DNA from: an uncultured Anaeroplasmataceae bacterium
Lineage (GTDB): Bacteria; Bacillota_I; Bacilli_A; Acholeplasmatales; Anaeroplasmataceae
Direction: 5' to 3'
Assembly: GCA_947629825.1 (NCBI GenBank)
Contig: CANRFF010000001.1
Span: 1 to 64,000 of the forward strand
Length of the DNA stretch: 64,000 nucleotides
Shown in pieces: positions 53,012 to 63,500 of this stretch. Positions within the stretch are counted from its first letter, which is position 1. Each line of letters starts with the position of its first letter. The translations under genes were made by a program, and so were the position numbers. The notes under the pieces were generated by a model. That model was not told the origin of the DNA. It saw nothing but the letters and a program-made list of their open reading frames with translations, and made no database searches.

Positions 53012-54380
53012 TGCCAATGATTTTTTTCATCAACTTTGGAATTTTTTATCCAGTAAATATGCGATGATTGTTTATGTGGCTCTGATTTTGATTTTAATTG
53101 TCATTTTGACCATTTTCGTTATGGTAAACGAACACAGAAAGGCAGAAATTTACCGGGTGACGGACGAAGAAGAAATCATTTATGAAAATCCGAAAGATGC
53201 TCCTTCTTCCGCTTCGCCCGTGGAATCTTCTCGGGTACCGGAGACTCCTTCTGCGGAACAAGGCGAAGAAGAACCGAAAGAAGAGAACAAAACGGAAGAA
53301 AAAAGCCGGTTTTATATGTTGAGTCAAATCGATCGGGAGATGGAACATTACGAAGCCCCGGAGTATGATGATAAAGTTACACTGAAAGAAATCTGCGAAC
53401 GGTTTCGCCGATATGCGGGAAGCCGGTTGGGATTATATTACGATATTCAGGATATCCGAAGATTTATCGCAGGGATGGCGGTAACGCATATTATGATATT
53501 ACAAGGGATGTCCGGAACCGGAAAAACATCGCTTGCGTATGCGTTCGGAGAATTCTTACGGAATCGGACGGTGATTGTACCGATTCAACCGATGTGGAAA
53601 GAGCGAACGGATTTGTTGGGATATTATAACGAGTTTACAAAGAAGTTCAATGAGACGATGTTACTGGAAAAGATGTATGAAGCCAATTATAACGACGAGA
53701 TCTATATTACGGTTTTGGATGAAATGAATATCGCAAGAGTAGAGTATTATTTTGCGGAATTTTTATCGTTATTGGAGATTCCGAATCAAGAAGGAAGAAA
53801 TATCGATGTAGTGAGTGACCGGTGGGAAAACGATCCGAAGTTATTGAAAAACGGACAGTTGAGATTACCGGAGAATATGTGGTTTATCGGTACGGCGAAT
53901 AACGACGATTCGACCTTTGCGATATCAGATAAGGTCTATGACCGAGCGATGATTATGAATTTGGATAAGAAAGCGACGGTATTCGAAGAAGGGGAAGAAG
54001 AATCGATGAAGATATCAAGCAGTCATCTTCACCGATTGTATAAAGAGGCAATGAAAGAATATCGTATCACAAGAAGGAATCTGAATCGGATCAAAGAATT
54101 GGATGAGTATATGATCAAAGAGTTTCACCTGACGTTTGGAAACCGGATAATGAAACAGATCCGGAGTTATGTACCGGTGATTGTGGCGTGCGGAGGAACG
54201 GAGTTGGAAGCGATTGATGATATCTTGTCAAGGAAGATCATTCGGAAATTGGAGTCGCAAAATCCGGTATATGTCAGAAATTCCGCAAGTGGATTGATTA
54301 CTTATATGGATGAATTATTCGGAGAAGACAAATTGCCTTTATGTAAGGCTTATATCGAACGAATCAAACGGACAGTTTAG
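52998..54380 (+). CDS. Membrane-anchored McrB/MoxR-like AAA ATPase (copy A)
   Basis: 460 residues. One transmembrane helix (about 20-43, YAMIVYVALILILIVILTIF), a Ser/Pro/Glu-rich acidic linker (about 55-110), then a cytoplasmic AAA domain: Walker A LQGMSGTGKTS near 169-179, Walker B TVLDEMNIARVEYYFAEFLS near 237-256 (the DEMN form typical of McrB and MoxR-like AAA), sensor-1 FIGTANNDDSTF near 296, and arginine-containing SDKVYDRAMIM near 310. A helical C-terminal lid ends the protein. From 53264 to the stop its DNA matches copy B (56542-57658). It overlaps the preceding gene by 14 bases. Confidence 0.85.
   Translation: MMLFSANDFFHQLWNFLSSKYAMIVYVALILILIVILTIFVMVNEHRKAEIYRVTDEEEIIYENPKDAPSSASPVESSRVPETPSAEQGEEEPKEENKTEEKSRFYMLSQIDREMEHYEAPEYDDKVTLKEICERFRRYAGSRLGLYYDIQDIRRFIAGMAVTHIMILQGMSGTGKTSLAYAFGEFLRNRTVIVPIQPMWKERTDLLGYYNEFTKKFNETMLLEKMYEANYNDEIYITVLDEMNIARVEYYFAEFLSLLEIPNQEGRNIDVVSDRWENDPKLLKNGQLRLPENMWFIGTANNDDSTFAISDKVYDRAMIMNLDKKATVFEEGEEESMKISSSHLHRLYKEAMKEYRITRRNLNRIKELDEYMIKEFHLTFGNRIMKQIRSYVPVIVACGGTELEAIDDILSRKIIRKLESQNPVYVRNSASGLITYMDELFGEDKLPLCKAYIERIKRTV
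53264..54380 (+). repeat. Long direct repeat, unit 1 (AAA module)
   Basis: About 1,117 bases identical by eye to 56542-57658 (offset 3,278), covering the end of the linker and the whole AAA domain. The only differences I saw are two bases near the 3' end (CGG/CGA codon and TAG/TAA stop). Upstream of 53264 the two genes diverge quickly, with patches of similarity back to about 53207. Confidence 0.92.
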
Positions 54381-54401
54381 TTTTGAAGGAGGGATCACAA
54401 A

Positions 54402-56219
54402 TTGGATAAATCAGATGTTTTATATCGTGCTTTTTGTGATTACCGCAAATGGACCGAAGGAAATAAAGAGTGCCGATATCAACGAAAAGAATTAAGACAA
54501 GCCGATTCGGATAAAGATTGGATTAAGACGAAAAAGTATATTTGTTCGATCGATGAAGATTGGGTTGTGGAAATCGAGAATTCTTTGGAATTTATTGTGA
54601 ATGCCATTCAGGAAGAACGGCAGTTTATTACGTCTATGGGCGAAGTGGTACCGATCGAAAAAGTTCGAAAAGTATCGAAAGCTTCCGTGGAGCATTTGGC
54701 CCGGCACAGCAATTTGATTACGCATGTTCCGGAAGAAGAAAAAGCCGATTTGGTCCCGGAAAAAATTTATATGGTCGAAAAACTGGCGGATTATACGGTT
54801 TACGAAAATCGCTTTTTGTATATGCTTCTTTGTTATTTAAGGGATTTTATCGAATTGCGGTTGAATAAAATCACGGCGATGACCAGTCGTTTTACGGGGT
54901 CTTACGAAGCCGATAAAAAAATAGAAAGTAAGTTGGCGAAATTTCAGTATCAGATTCGATTTTACGAGGAGCGTTCGGATAATCCGAAACCGTTGTTTTC
55001 GGCCAATTCCGATGATCTGTTCGACCGCATCAAATCGATTCAGCATACGGTTTTGTCTTTGTTGAATACGCCTTTGATGATTGAGGTTTCCAAAGCTCCG
55101 ATGATCAAACCGCCGATTGTCAAAACGAATCCTTTGAAGATGAACAACAATTTCAAACACGCTTTGGCGCTTTATGAATTCGTTTCCGCCTACGACAAAG
55201 ACGGTTTTACAATCGAAGAACAGGAAAAAAATTTCCATCCGTTTCCGGATGTCGTCTCCGATGAAGTTTCGGAATTGATGGTATTGACTTCTTTTTTGGT
55301 TTTCCTCTACGGAAATGATCTGAGAGCGGATTTGAAATTACGTTATGAAGCCGACGAAGAACGCCGAAAAGAAGCGGAAGCCAAGCATTTGGTAGAACAA
55401 ATCAAGCGTTTGAAACGAAGAATTCTGGAATCCGGTATGGGTACGGAAGAATATATGTTGTTGTTGGAACAGCGGAATCGGGATTTAGAAAAGGCCAATA
55501 CGGAATTGGTAATTGCCAAACAGTTGATCGAGCAGTTGAATACGCAAATCAACGATTTGAAAGATAAAAATCAGCAACTGCAAAAAGAGATTCGGCGGAA
55601 AGAAGCCGAAATCACGGCATTGAACGAAAAATATATTCATGATTTGAATGAACAGCAACAGGCCTATGAAGCGCAGATCGAACAAATGAGCGAAGAACAT
55701 CTGGAAGAAATTGCCGATTTGGAACAAGCCCACCAACAGGAGTTGGAAGATTTACAGGCGCAACATATCGAGGAATTGGATGAACAGGCGCTGTCTTTCG
55801 AAAACGAAAAACAACAGTGGCAGGAAGAGTTGGATTTGGCCGAACAGGCGAAAGAAGAATTGGTTCGTCGTCATCAGGAAGAACTTTCCGAGTTGGATCA
55901 AAAGCGGGAAGAAGAAAAAGGTTCTTTCGAACAGACATTGGAAAAACAAAATTCCGAAGCGTTGGAATTGGAAAAGAAACTTGCCGGACTGACGGAAGAA
56001 AAAAGATTGCTTTCGGCTCAGTTGAAAAGCGAACTCCAACAAAGAGGTCTGACGAAAGATATGGATTTTACTTCCAAGGAAAATTTTCAGGAATTGGAAA
56101 AAGAATATCAGGCATTTACCCGTTTTTTTCAGGAACAGTGGAAAGAAACAAAGAAAAAAATAAGAAAAGATATCCTTTGGAACAGCGAACCGAAGAAAAA
56201 GAACAAAGAAGAATCTTAA
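54402..56219 (+). CDS. Coiled-coil protein with DUF2357-like N-terminal half
   Basis: 605 residues, soluble. Residues about 1-300 are globular; the segment DYTVYENRFLYMLLCYLRDFIELRL near 127-151 is like the Y-x-x-x-ENRF signature of DUF2357 proteins, which accompany McrB-type AAA proteins. Residues about 310-560 form a long, highly charged coiled coil (heptads rich in Glu, Gln, Lys, e.g. LEKANTELVIAKQLIEQL). No PD-(D/E)xK nuclease motif is visible at the end, unlike McrC. The start is TTG 54402 with GGAGGG 8-9 bases upstream. It sits between the two AAA copies, 21 and 23 bases from them, so it is probably their partner. DUF2357 membership needs a profile search. Confidence 0.7.
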   Translation: MDKSDVLYRAFCDYRKWTEGNKECRYQRKELRQADSDKDWIKTKKYICSIDEDWVVEIENSLEFIVNAIQEERQFITSMGEVVPIEKVRKVSKASVEHLARHSNLITHVPEEEKADLVPEKIYMVEKLADYTVYENRFLYMLLCYLRDFIELRLNKITAMTSRFTGSYEADKKIESKLAKFQYQIRFYEERSDNPKPLFSANSDDLFDRIKSIQHTVLSLLNTPLMIEVSKAPMIKPPIVKTNPLKMNNNFKHALALYEFVSAYDKDGFTIEEQEKNFHPFPDVVSDEVSELMVLTSFLVFLYGNDLRADLKLRYEADEERRKEAEAKHLVEQIKRLKRRILESGMGTEEYMLLLEQRNRDLEKANTELVIAKQLIEQLNTQINDLKDKNQQLQKEIRRKEAEITALNEKYIHDLNEQQQAYEAQIEQMSEEHLEEIADLEQAHQQELEDLQAQHIEELDEQALSFENEKQQWQEELDLAEQAKEELVRRHQEELSELDQKREEEKGSFEQTLEKQNSEALELEKKLAGLTEEKRLLSAQLKSELQQRGLTKDMDFTSKENFQELEKEYQAFTRFFQEQWKETKKKIRKDILWNSEPKKKNKEES

Positions 56220-56242
56220 TGTAATTGAAGGAGGTGAAAACA

Positions 56243-57658
56243 ATGATCCATAAAAAACATACGATCCGATTGATTTTATTTTTGATGATCGTTTTCCTTG
56301 TGGGCGGACTTTTAATCTATGCTCTTTGGAACAGCAATATCGATTCCGCAAACACTTGGGTCAATTCCGAAGTGATTTATATGGTTCTTGTTTTAGCCGT
56401 CCTTTTACCGATTTTTTTAATCGTATTGATTGCGAAAGTTTCCAATCGGGAAACGGAAGTGTTTGAAGTTACTCAAGCGAAAAATCCTTCCGCTTCGCCC
56501 ATGGAATCTTCTCGGGTACCGGAGTCTTCTGCGGAAAAAACCGAAGAAGAACCGAAAGAAGAGAACAAAACGGAAGAAAAAAGCCGGTTTTATATGTTGA
56601 GTCAAATCGATCGGGAGATGGAACATTACGAAGCCCCGGAGTATGATGATAAAGTTACACTGAAAGAAATCTGCGAACGGTTTCGCCGATATGCGGGAAG
56701 CCGGTTGGGATTATATTACGATATTCAGGATATCCGAAGATTTATCGCAGGGATGGCGGTAACGCATATTATGATATTACAAGGGATGTCCGGAACCGGA
56801 AAAACATCGCTTGCGTATGCGTTCGGAGAATTCTTACGGAATCGGACGGTGATTGTACCGATTCAACCGATGTGGAAAGAGCGAACGGATTTGTTGGGAT
56901 ATTATAACGAGTTTACAAAGAAGTTCAATGAGACGATGTTACTGGAAAAGATGTATGAAGCCAATTATAACGACGAGATCTATATTACGGTTTTGGATGA
57001 AATGAATATCGCAAGAGTAGAGTATTATTTTGCGGAATTTTTATCGTTATTGGAGATTCCGAATCAAGAAGGAAGAAATATCGATGTAGTGAGTGACCGG
57101 TGGGAAAACGATCCGAAGTTATTGAAAAACGGACAGTTGAGATTACCGGAGAATATGTGGTTTATCGGTACGGCGAATAACGACGATTCGACCTTTGCGA
57201 TATCAGATAAGGTCTATGACCGAGCGATGATTATGAATTTGGATAAGAAAGCGACGGTATTCGAAGAAGGGGAAGAAGAATCGATGAAGATATCAAGCAG
57301 TCATCTTCACCGATTGTATAAAGAGGCAATGAAAGAATATCGTATCACAAGAAGGAATCTGAATCGGATCAAAGAATTGGATGAGTATATGATCAAAGAG
57401 TTTCACCTGACGTTTGGAAACCGGATAATGAAACAGATCCGGAGTTATGTACCGGTGATTGTGGCGTGCGGAGGAACGGAGTTGGAAGCGATTGATGATA
57501 TCTTGTCAAGGAAGATCATTCGGAAATTGGAGTCGCAAAATCCGGTATATGTCAGAAATTCCGCAAGTGGATTGATTACTTATATGGATGAATTATTCGG
57601 AGAAGACAAATTGCCTTTATGTAAGGCTTATATCGAACGAATCAAACGAACAGTTTAA
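56243..57658 (+). CDS. Membrane-anchored McrB/MoxR-like AAA ATPase (copy B)
   Basis: 471 residues. Unlike copy A it has two transmembrane helices (about 7-29 and 43-67) with a short external loop (NSNIDSANTWVNSE). The acidic linker and the AAA domain are then the same as in copy A: Walker A near 181, DEMN Walker B near 248, sensor-1 GTANNDDST. The protein sequence from the linker (about residue 100) to the end is identical to copy A. AAGGAGGTGA precedes ATG 56243. Two active copies with distinct anchors may make mixed rings or act at different membrane partners. Confidence 0.85.
   Translation: MIHKKHTIRLILFLMIVFLVGGLLIYALWNSNIDSANTWVNSEVIYMVLVLAVLLPIFLIVLIAKVSNRETEVFEVTQAKNPSASPMESSRVPESSAEKTEEEPKEENKTEEKSRFYMLSQIDREMEHYEAPEYDDKVTLKEICERFRRYAGSRLGLYYDIQDIRRFIAGMAVTHIMILQGMSGTGKTSLAYAFGEFLRNRTVIVPIQPMWKERTDLLGYYNEFTKKFNETMLLEKMYEANYNDEIYITVLDEMNIARVEYYFAEFLSLLEIPNQEGRNIDVVSDRWENDPKLLKNGQLRLPENMWFIGTANNDDSTFAISDKVYDRAMIMNLDKKATVFEEGEEESMKISSSHLHRLYKEAMKEYRITRRNLNRIKELDEYMIKEFHLTFGNRIMKQIRSYVPVIVACGGTELEAIDDILSRKIIRKLESQNPVYVRNSASGLITYMDELFGEDKLPLCKAYIERIKRTV
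56542..57658 (+). repeat. Long direct repeat, unit 2 (AAA module)
   Basis: Second unit of the 1.1-kb direct repeat described at 53264-54380. Recombination between the units would delete the coiled-coil gene and leave one hybrid AAA gene. Confidence 0.92.
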
Positions 57659-57678
57659 AAAGAAAGGAGATGAGTTCT

Positions 57679-60513
57679 GTGGTTCGCAAAGGAAAAAGAG
57701 CGGTTTATATTTTGGGAAGTGTCATCATAGGACTCATTTTTGTTCTGTTTGTTTATTTTGTGATGATTTCCATCGGCGTGATTCAACCGCGGAAAACGGA
57801 TTTGGTGATTATGTCGTCTACGATTCAAAAACAATATGACGGAAGTGCTTTGGTCGGAACCGGTTATGAGATCGTGGAAGGAAAACTGAAAGACGGTCAC
57901 CATTTGAATGTGGAATTTACTTCTTCCATCACAGAAATCGGTTCTTGCGACAATGAAATCAATGTTCAGGTCTTGGATTTGGAAGGTGCCGATATTTCCA
58001 ACCGATACAATTTACAGTTGGAATATGGAAAACTGATCGTTCGCAAACGGGCGCTGACCATTCAGATTTTGAATAAAACCAAAGTATACGACCGCACCCC
58101 ATTGGTTGTGGAAGAAAGCGACTGGACGGTTGTCAACGGAAGTGTTCTTCCGACCGATGAGTTGACGGTTACCGTGCAGGGCGAACGAACGGAAGTCGGT
58201 CAGGAACAGTGTTATATGACCGCAACGCTGACAAATATGAACGGACAGGATGTCAGCGATAATTATGATGTTCGTTTTCTCGGCGGATTGTTGGAAGTAA
58301 CGGGAAGACCGCTGACCATTCAAGTCGGCAGCGCAACGAAACTTTATGACGGACTTCCTTTGACGGCAGAAGATTACGAAATCGTTGAAGGGGGACTTTT
58401 TGAAAATCATCATTTGGAATTGGAATATTTGGGTTCACAAACCGAAGTCGGTGCTTCCGATTCGACGGCTCGAGGTGTCGTTTTGGATGAATCGGGAAAC
58501 GATGTTACCAAAGATTATGCCATTACGTATCTTCCGGGGACTTTGGAGGTAACGACCATCGATTTGAAAGTTTATACCGAAGATATCAGTAAAACCTACG
58601 ATGGAACGCCACTCGTTTGCGAAGATGAAACAAAAGTCCGATTTGAATCTCTTTTACCGAATCATCAGGTAACTTTCCGTTTTACCGGTTCCCAGACCAA
58701 TGTGGGAGAATGTGAAAATACCGTTGAAATCGTAAGTATTGTCGACGAAAACGGAAAAGATGTCACAAAAGCATACAACATCAACAATGAATTCGGTAAA
58801 TTGAAAGTTCAAAAATGCAGAGTGGATATCCGTTTCCAGAATCTCCGGTATTCTTATGACGGAATGGAACATTTTTATGAAGATAGCGAAGAAAATTGGA
58901 GTATTTCTCCGCTTGGGTTTCCGAATCATCGGGTGGAAGTTCATATTGAAGAAGCCGGATTGACGGAAGTCGGAACGAAAAACATCAAGGTTACCTCCAT
59001 GAACGTATATCGTGAAGACAATAACGAAGATGTATCCTCGAATTTTACTTTTCCGACCAATCTGAGAATCACACTGGAAATTACCAAATGTAAGATCAAA
59101 ATCAAAAGTAATGATATTGTTAGTGTCGAATATGACGGAACCGATCATAAAGATTCGAAAAACGTTGAAATCATATCGTCGGATTCTCCTTTTTCCGATT
59201 TGAAGATAGAATGTTCTTTTAGTGAATTGACGAAAGAAGTCGGCATTTTTAAAAATGAATTTACGATCAACAAAATCACAAACGATCAAGGACAGGATAT
59301 CACCAAAAATTTCGATATCGAATCCGAATTTGGAGAAATCAACATTACCAAGATCTCTCTTAAAATCGTTACGGCAACACTTGAAAAAGAGTATGACGGT
59401 ACCCCGCTTTTCCCGGAGCCGACAGATTGGGCTTTGGTGAGCGGAAGATTGGTAGATGGTGATACGATTAACGGCGAGTTAAACGCTTTTCAACAAGAAA
59501 TCGGATCCAAAGATAATGTTTTATCGAATTTGACGATTGGCAATGAGACGACGAAAGCCGATCATATGAATCACTATGAGGTGAATTGTGAGTGGGGAAA
59601 ACTGATTGTCTATGCGAATGACCGACATCAGATTACGATTTCTCCTCGACCGATTTATATCGATGAACAAGATTGGGACAAATCTCTTATCAAGGCCGAT
59701 AAATATTTACAGGAACAATACTCGCTCAATCCGGAATTGACCCCAATCATCGGATTCGGTGAATGGTTGGCTCAAGGATATCGTATCGAGGCTTCCATCG
59801 AAGGCGAGTTGAATGAAGTCGGTGCGGTTGAAACGAAGATCACGTATAACACTATCAGGGTTTATATGGGAGAAGAGGACGTCACTTCCGAATTCTTTTT
59901 CCAGACAAAACCATCGATTTTGCAGATTTATCAATATCGTTTACGGATTACGACTCCTTCGGCTCGGAAAGAATATGACGGAACCCCGCTTAAAACCACA
60001 ACGGAGGGCTGTTCGTATTCGATTACTTACCATGGCGAAATATATGAAACCAAAGATGAAATTTCTTATGAACTCATCGGTCAGCAGACGGAAGTCGGGT
60101 TGTCATATAATTCGGTTCGGGTAACGATTGCCGGAGAAACGGATTTCGAAGGAGAACGTTATAAATTATATTATATTGACGATTCGGCGTTCGGACGTTT
60201 GGAAGTAACCAGAAAAAGAGTGATTATTTCTTCCGAAAGCAAGACCATTACCCAGGAAGAACTGGAAAGAGATTATCCGATCGGATTTGTTTGGGAAAAA
60301 TATACGATTGACGGTGTTGCTCCCGACGAATTGCCTCAGGAGTGGGATCTGTTTGATATTCAGATTACGTTCAGTCCGGAAGCCAGACTGGATGGTGTCG
60401 GGCAGACGCTCAATGAATTTACGGTAAGAATCATCCTGAAAGAAACCGGTCAGGATGTCACAAAGAATTTTATTTGTTTCAATTCTTTTGGAGATTTGAT
60501 TGTAGAAGAATAA
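57679..60513 (+). CDS. Giant membrane-anchored YDG/MBG-repeat protein, first
   Basis: 944 residues. A short basic N-terminus, one transmembrane helix (about 8-35, YILGSVIIGLIFVLFVYFVMI), then only repeats of roughly 85-90 residues. Each unit has K-x-Y-D-G-T-P-L near its start, a G-x-L-x-x-x-H segment, a T-x-V-G turn, D-V-(T/S)-x-N-Y and a closing G-x-L-x-V strand. Eight copies show the YD signature and about two more are degenerate. Such units are Ig-like (YDG/MBG families) and usually extracellular. No LPXTG or second helix is seen, so it should project outward from an N-terminal anchor. GTG 57679 fits the AAAGGAG at 57663-57669 better than ATG 57670, only one base away. Confidence 0.85.
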   Translation: MVRKGKRAVYILGSVIIGLIFVLFVYFVMISIGVIQPRKTDLVIMSSTIQKQYDGSALVGTGYEIVEGKLKDGHHLNVEFTSSITEIGSCDNEINVQVLDLEGADISNRYNLQLEYGKLIVRKRALTIQILNKTKVYDRTPLVVEESDWTVVNGSVLPTDELTVTVQGERTEVGQEQCYMTATLTNMNGQDVSDNYDVRFLGGLLEVTGRPLTIQVGSATKLYDGLPLTAEDYEIVEGGLFENHHLELEYLGSQTEVGASDSTARGVVLDESGNDVTKDYAITYLPGTLEVTTIDLKVYTEDISKTYDGTPLVCEDETKVRFESLLPNHQVTFRFTGSQTNVGECENTVEIVSIVDENGKDVTKAYNINNEFGKLKVQKCRVDIRFQNLRYSYDGMEHFYEDSEENWSISPLGFPNHRVEVHIEEAGLTEVGTKNIKVTSMNVYREDNNEDVSSNFTFPTNLRITLEITKCKIKIKSNDIVSVEYDGTDHKDSKNVEIISSDSPFSDLKIECSFSELTKEVGIFKNEFTINKITNDQGQDITKNFDIESEFGEINITKISLKIVTATLEKEYDGTPLFPEPTDWALVSGRLVDGDTINGELNAFQQEIGSKDNVLSNLTIGNETTKADHMNHYEVNCEWGKLIVYANDRHQITISPRPIYIDEQDWDKSLIKADKYLQEQYSLNPELTPIIGFGEWLAQGYRIEASIEGELNEVGAVETKITYNTIRVYMGEEDVTSEFFFQTKPSILQIYQYRLRITTPSARKEYDGTPLKTTTEGCSYSITYHGEIYETKDEISYELIGQQTEVGLSYNSVRVTIAGETDFEGERYKLYYIDDSAFGRLEVTRKRVIISSESKTITQEELERDYPIGFVWEKYTIDGVAPDELPQEWDLFDIQITFSPEARLDGVGQTLNEFTVRIILKETGQDVTKNFICFNSFGDLIVEE

Positions 60514-60536
60514 AATGAAGAAAGGAGGAGATCGGT

Positions 60537-63500
60537 ATGGAAAGTTTATATGAAAAATATGAACAGAAAATGAAGAAAATCGCTCATATCAAAAATACGA
60601 TTTTACGTTTTAAAATCTTAATACTTTCCGCTTTCGCCCTGGTCATCGGCTTGGTCGTGAGTTATTTGTCCGTTTGCGGGATGATTTTAACCGATCTTCC
60701 TCCGATGACGGAAATGACTTACGGCGATGTGATTTCCTGTGAAACGAGCGCACTGTTTTCCAAGGTTCATTACGAATATTCTTTGGCTTCGGTCGAAACA
60801 TGGTCCGATGAGGTTCCGAAACTTCCCGGAGAATATAAAATCCGTGCCGTTTCGCATCGGAGTTTCGGAATAAAAGGGTATGGAAAAGAGTATCCGTTTA
60901 CGATTCTTGCGAAAAACATCGATGTTCGGATTTTGGAATCTTCTGTGGAATTCGGTGGGGTTCCGACTCCCGTGAGTACGGGTTTGGTCGGAAAAGATCA
61001 TTTTGTTTATGACGGGCAGTGTTTTGAATTTGCCGATCGCACAATTCAAAAGACGAAAGTATCTTTGAAAGAAAATACGCTTAAAATCGTCGATGAAGAA
61101 GGAACCGATGTCACTGCCGGATATATTATGAATCTTGAAAAAGACAAAGATATTTCTTATGTCGCAAGAAAACTGACGATTCAGTTAAAAGATCAGACCA
61201 AAGAATATGACGGAACTCCATTGACTTCCGAAGAATATGATATTGTCGGCGGAAGTCTTTTGGAAGGACACCGGTTGGAAATTGGGGTCAAGGGGTCTCA
61301 GTTGAATGTCGGCAGTAGTAACAATATTGGTGTGTCTGCCAGAATTTTATCGGACAATGAAGATGTTTCCGCCAATTATCAGGTTCAGTTTCTTTCGGGA
61401 CGGTTGACGATTCAAAAACGGAAAATTACGATTCAAACGGATAGTGATCAAAAAATATATGACGGCAAAACTTGGATTCGACCGGATTACGGATATGAAC
61501 TTTCCGAAGGAAATCTGGTTTCCGGACATCAGATTAAAGTCGTATCCAAACCGACGGTGCTGACAGTGGGAACGTATGCCAATCATTTCGATTTTCAAAT
61601 TGTGGATTCCCAAGGCGAAGATGTAACCGGAAATTACGAATTGACTTTGGAAGAGGGAACGCTAGAAGTTCTTCCGAAACCGATCACCATTTCCACAAAA
61701 GAGGCGTCCAAAATTTACGACGGCATTCCGTTGGTGGAATATGCTTTGACGGAAGAACCGACTTTGGCCGAAAATCAACAGTATCGTATTTCTTATACGG
61801 GAAGCCAACTCTTTGTCGGGGAATCGGAAAACAAAGCGACGATTTCGCTTTATGAAGGTTCGGTCAATGTGACCTCGAATTATCAGATTACGTACCATTA
61901 CGGAAAATTAAAAGTGGAAGCCCGATCCTTGACCATTCGGCCGAAAATCGGCTCGTGGATTTATGACGGCACCTATAAAACCATATCGCAAGTCGATTAT
62001 TTGTCGAGTTCTTTGGCTGCTTCCGATCGCATCGAAGTTGAAACCGATCGGATCCGAAATGTAGTAGACGGATATGAAAATCACATCCGGAATATAAAGA
62101 TTTATCATGGAACTACCGAAGTTACCCAATGTTATGATATCATCAAACAGACGAATACCATGACGATTACCCGCCGTCCGCTTCGAATCGAACCGCAAGG
62201 AGAAACGTTGACTTATGACGGGTTGGAACATTCGCTTTCTCAATATCGGTTATCAAATTCGACAACGCTGGGAAGCGGAGATGTTTTGAAAATCGAAACG
62301 CCGGCTCATTGGAAAACAGGTATTTATGTGTTATCCGTTACGTCGTATTCCATCACTTATGAAAATGAAGATGTGTCTTCGAATTATGAGGTGACGTTAA
62401 ATACCGGACAACTGAACATTCAGACAAGAACGATTTATCTGACTACCAAATCGGCAGAAAAAGTTTACGATAATCAACCGCTTACCTGTTATGAAGTCCA
62501 ACTGGATCGTAACACGTCTTTGGCGTCTACCGACCGGTTACAGATGTCTTATTCGAATTCGATTCTCGAACCGGGAAGTACTTCCAATCTTGCGACTGCC
62601 ACTATTGTTCATTCCGGGGAAAACGTCAACCATTGTTATCACATTGTGTGGAGTTACGGAAAGTTGACGATTCTCAAGCGACCGCTTTCATTACGAGCGA
62701 TGTCGGCAGACAAAGAATATGACGGAACACCGCTGGAAGCGACCTCTTATGAAGTGGTCGGAGCCTATGACGTTCTTTTGGGACATACGTTATTGGTAAC
62801 GGTTGCGGGAAGTATTACCGATTACGGAACGAGTCCGAACCGGATTGTTTCTCATCAAATTGTCGATGAAAATCATAAAGATGTATCCGAAAATTATAAA
62901 GTTGAATATCTGGAAGGCATTTTGAAAATCAGTCAGAGAACCATTCTTGTCCAAACGGGAACGGAAGAATGGGAATATGACGATCAGGCGCATTCCAATG
63001 AAGTGATTTCCGCAGATCGTTTGGTGGAAGGACATCAGTTGAAAATTCAAACCAAAGAAACGATTACGGAAGTGGGAAATAAAGCCAATGAGATTACGGT
63101 AAAAGTGATCGCAGGGACACAAGATGTAACGAACAATTATTCCATTCGTTATGATTACGGAAATCTATCGGTGACTCCGAGAAAGATGACGGTGACGACT
63201 CCTACTCATACCTGGATCTATCAATCTTACGATTTTTCCGATCCCGAAATCGAAACAGATCGTTTGATATCGACTCATACGACGAAAATTTCTTCTTATC
63301 CGACCATTCGTCATGTCGGAAGTATTTCCAATAATGTTTTGGTTGAGATTATGAAAGACGGAGTTTCCGTCACAAAAAATTATGAGATTACCTATGTATA
63401 TGGAACGTTGTCGATTACACCGCAACGGTTGGAGTTGGAGATTCTCGACAAAGTCAAAGAATATGACGGAGAAGAATTGACTTCCGATGAATATTCGGTT

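Noticed and set aside
54402-56219. Calling the coiled-coil protein an SMC-type ATPase or McrC nuclease
   Set aside because: There is no Walker A or Walker B motif, and no PD-(D/E)xK residues can be recognised in its C-terminal part.
53264-57658. An insertion sequence or transposon formed by the 1.1-kb direct repeats
   Set aside because: The repeats are coding AAA modules, with no transposase, no terminal inverted repeats and no target duplication.
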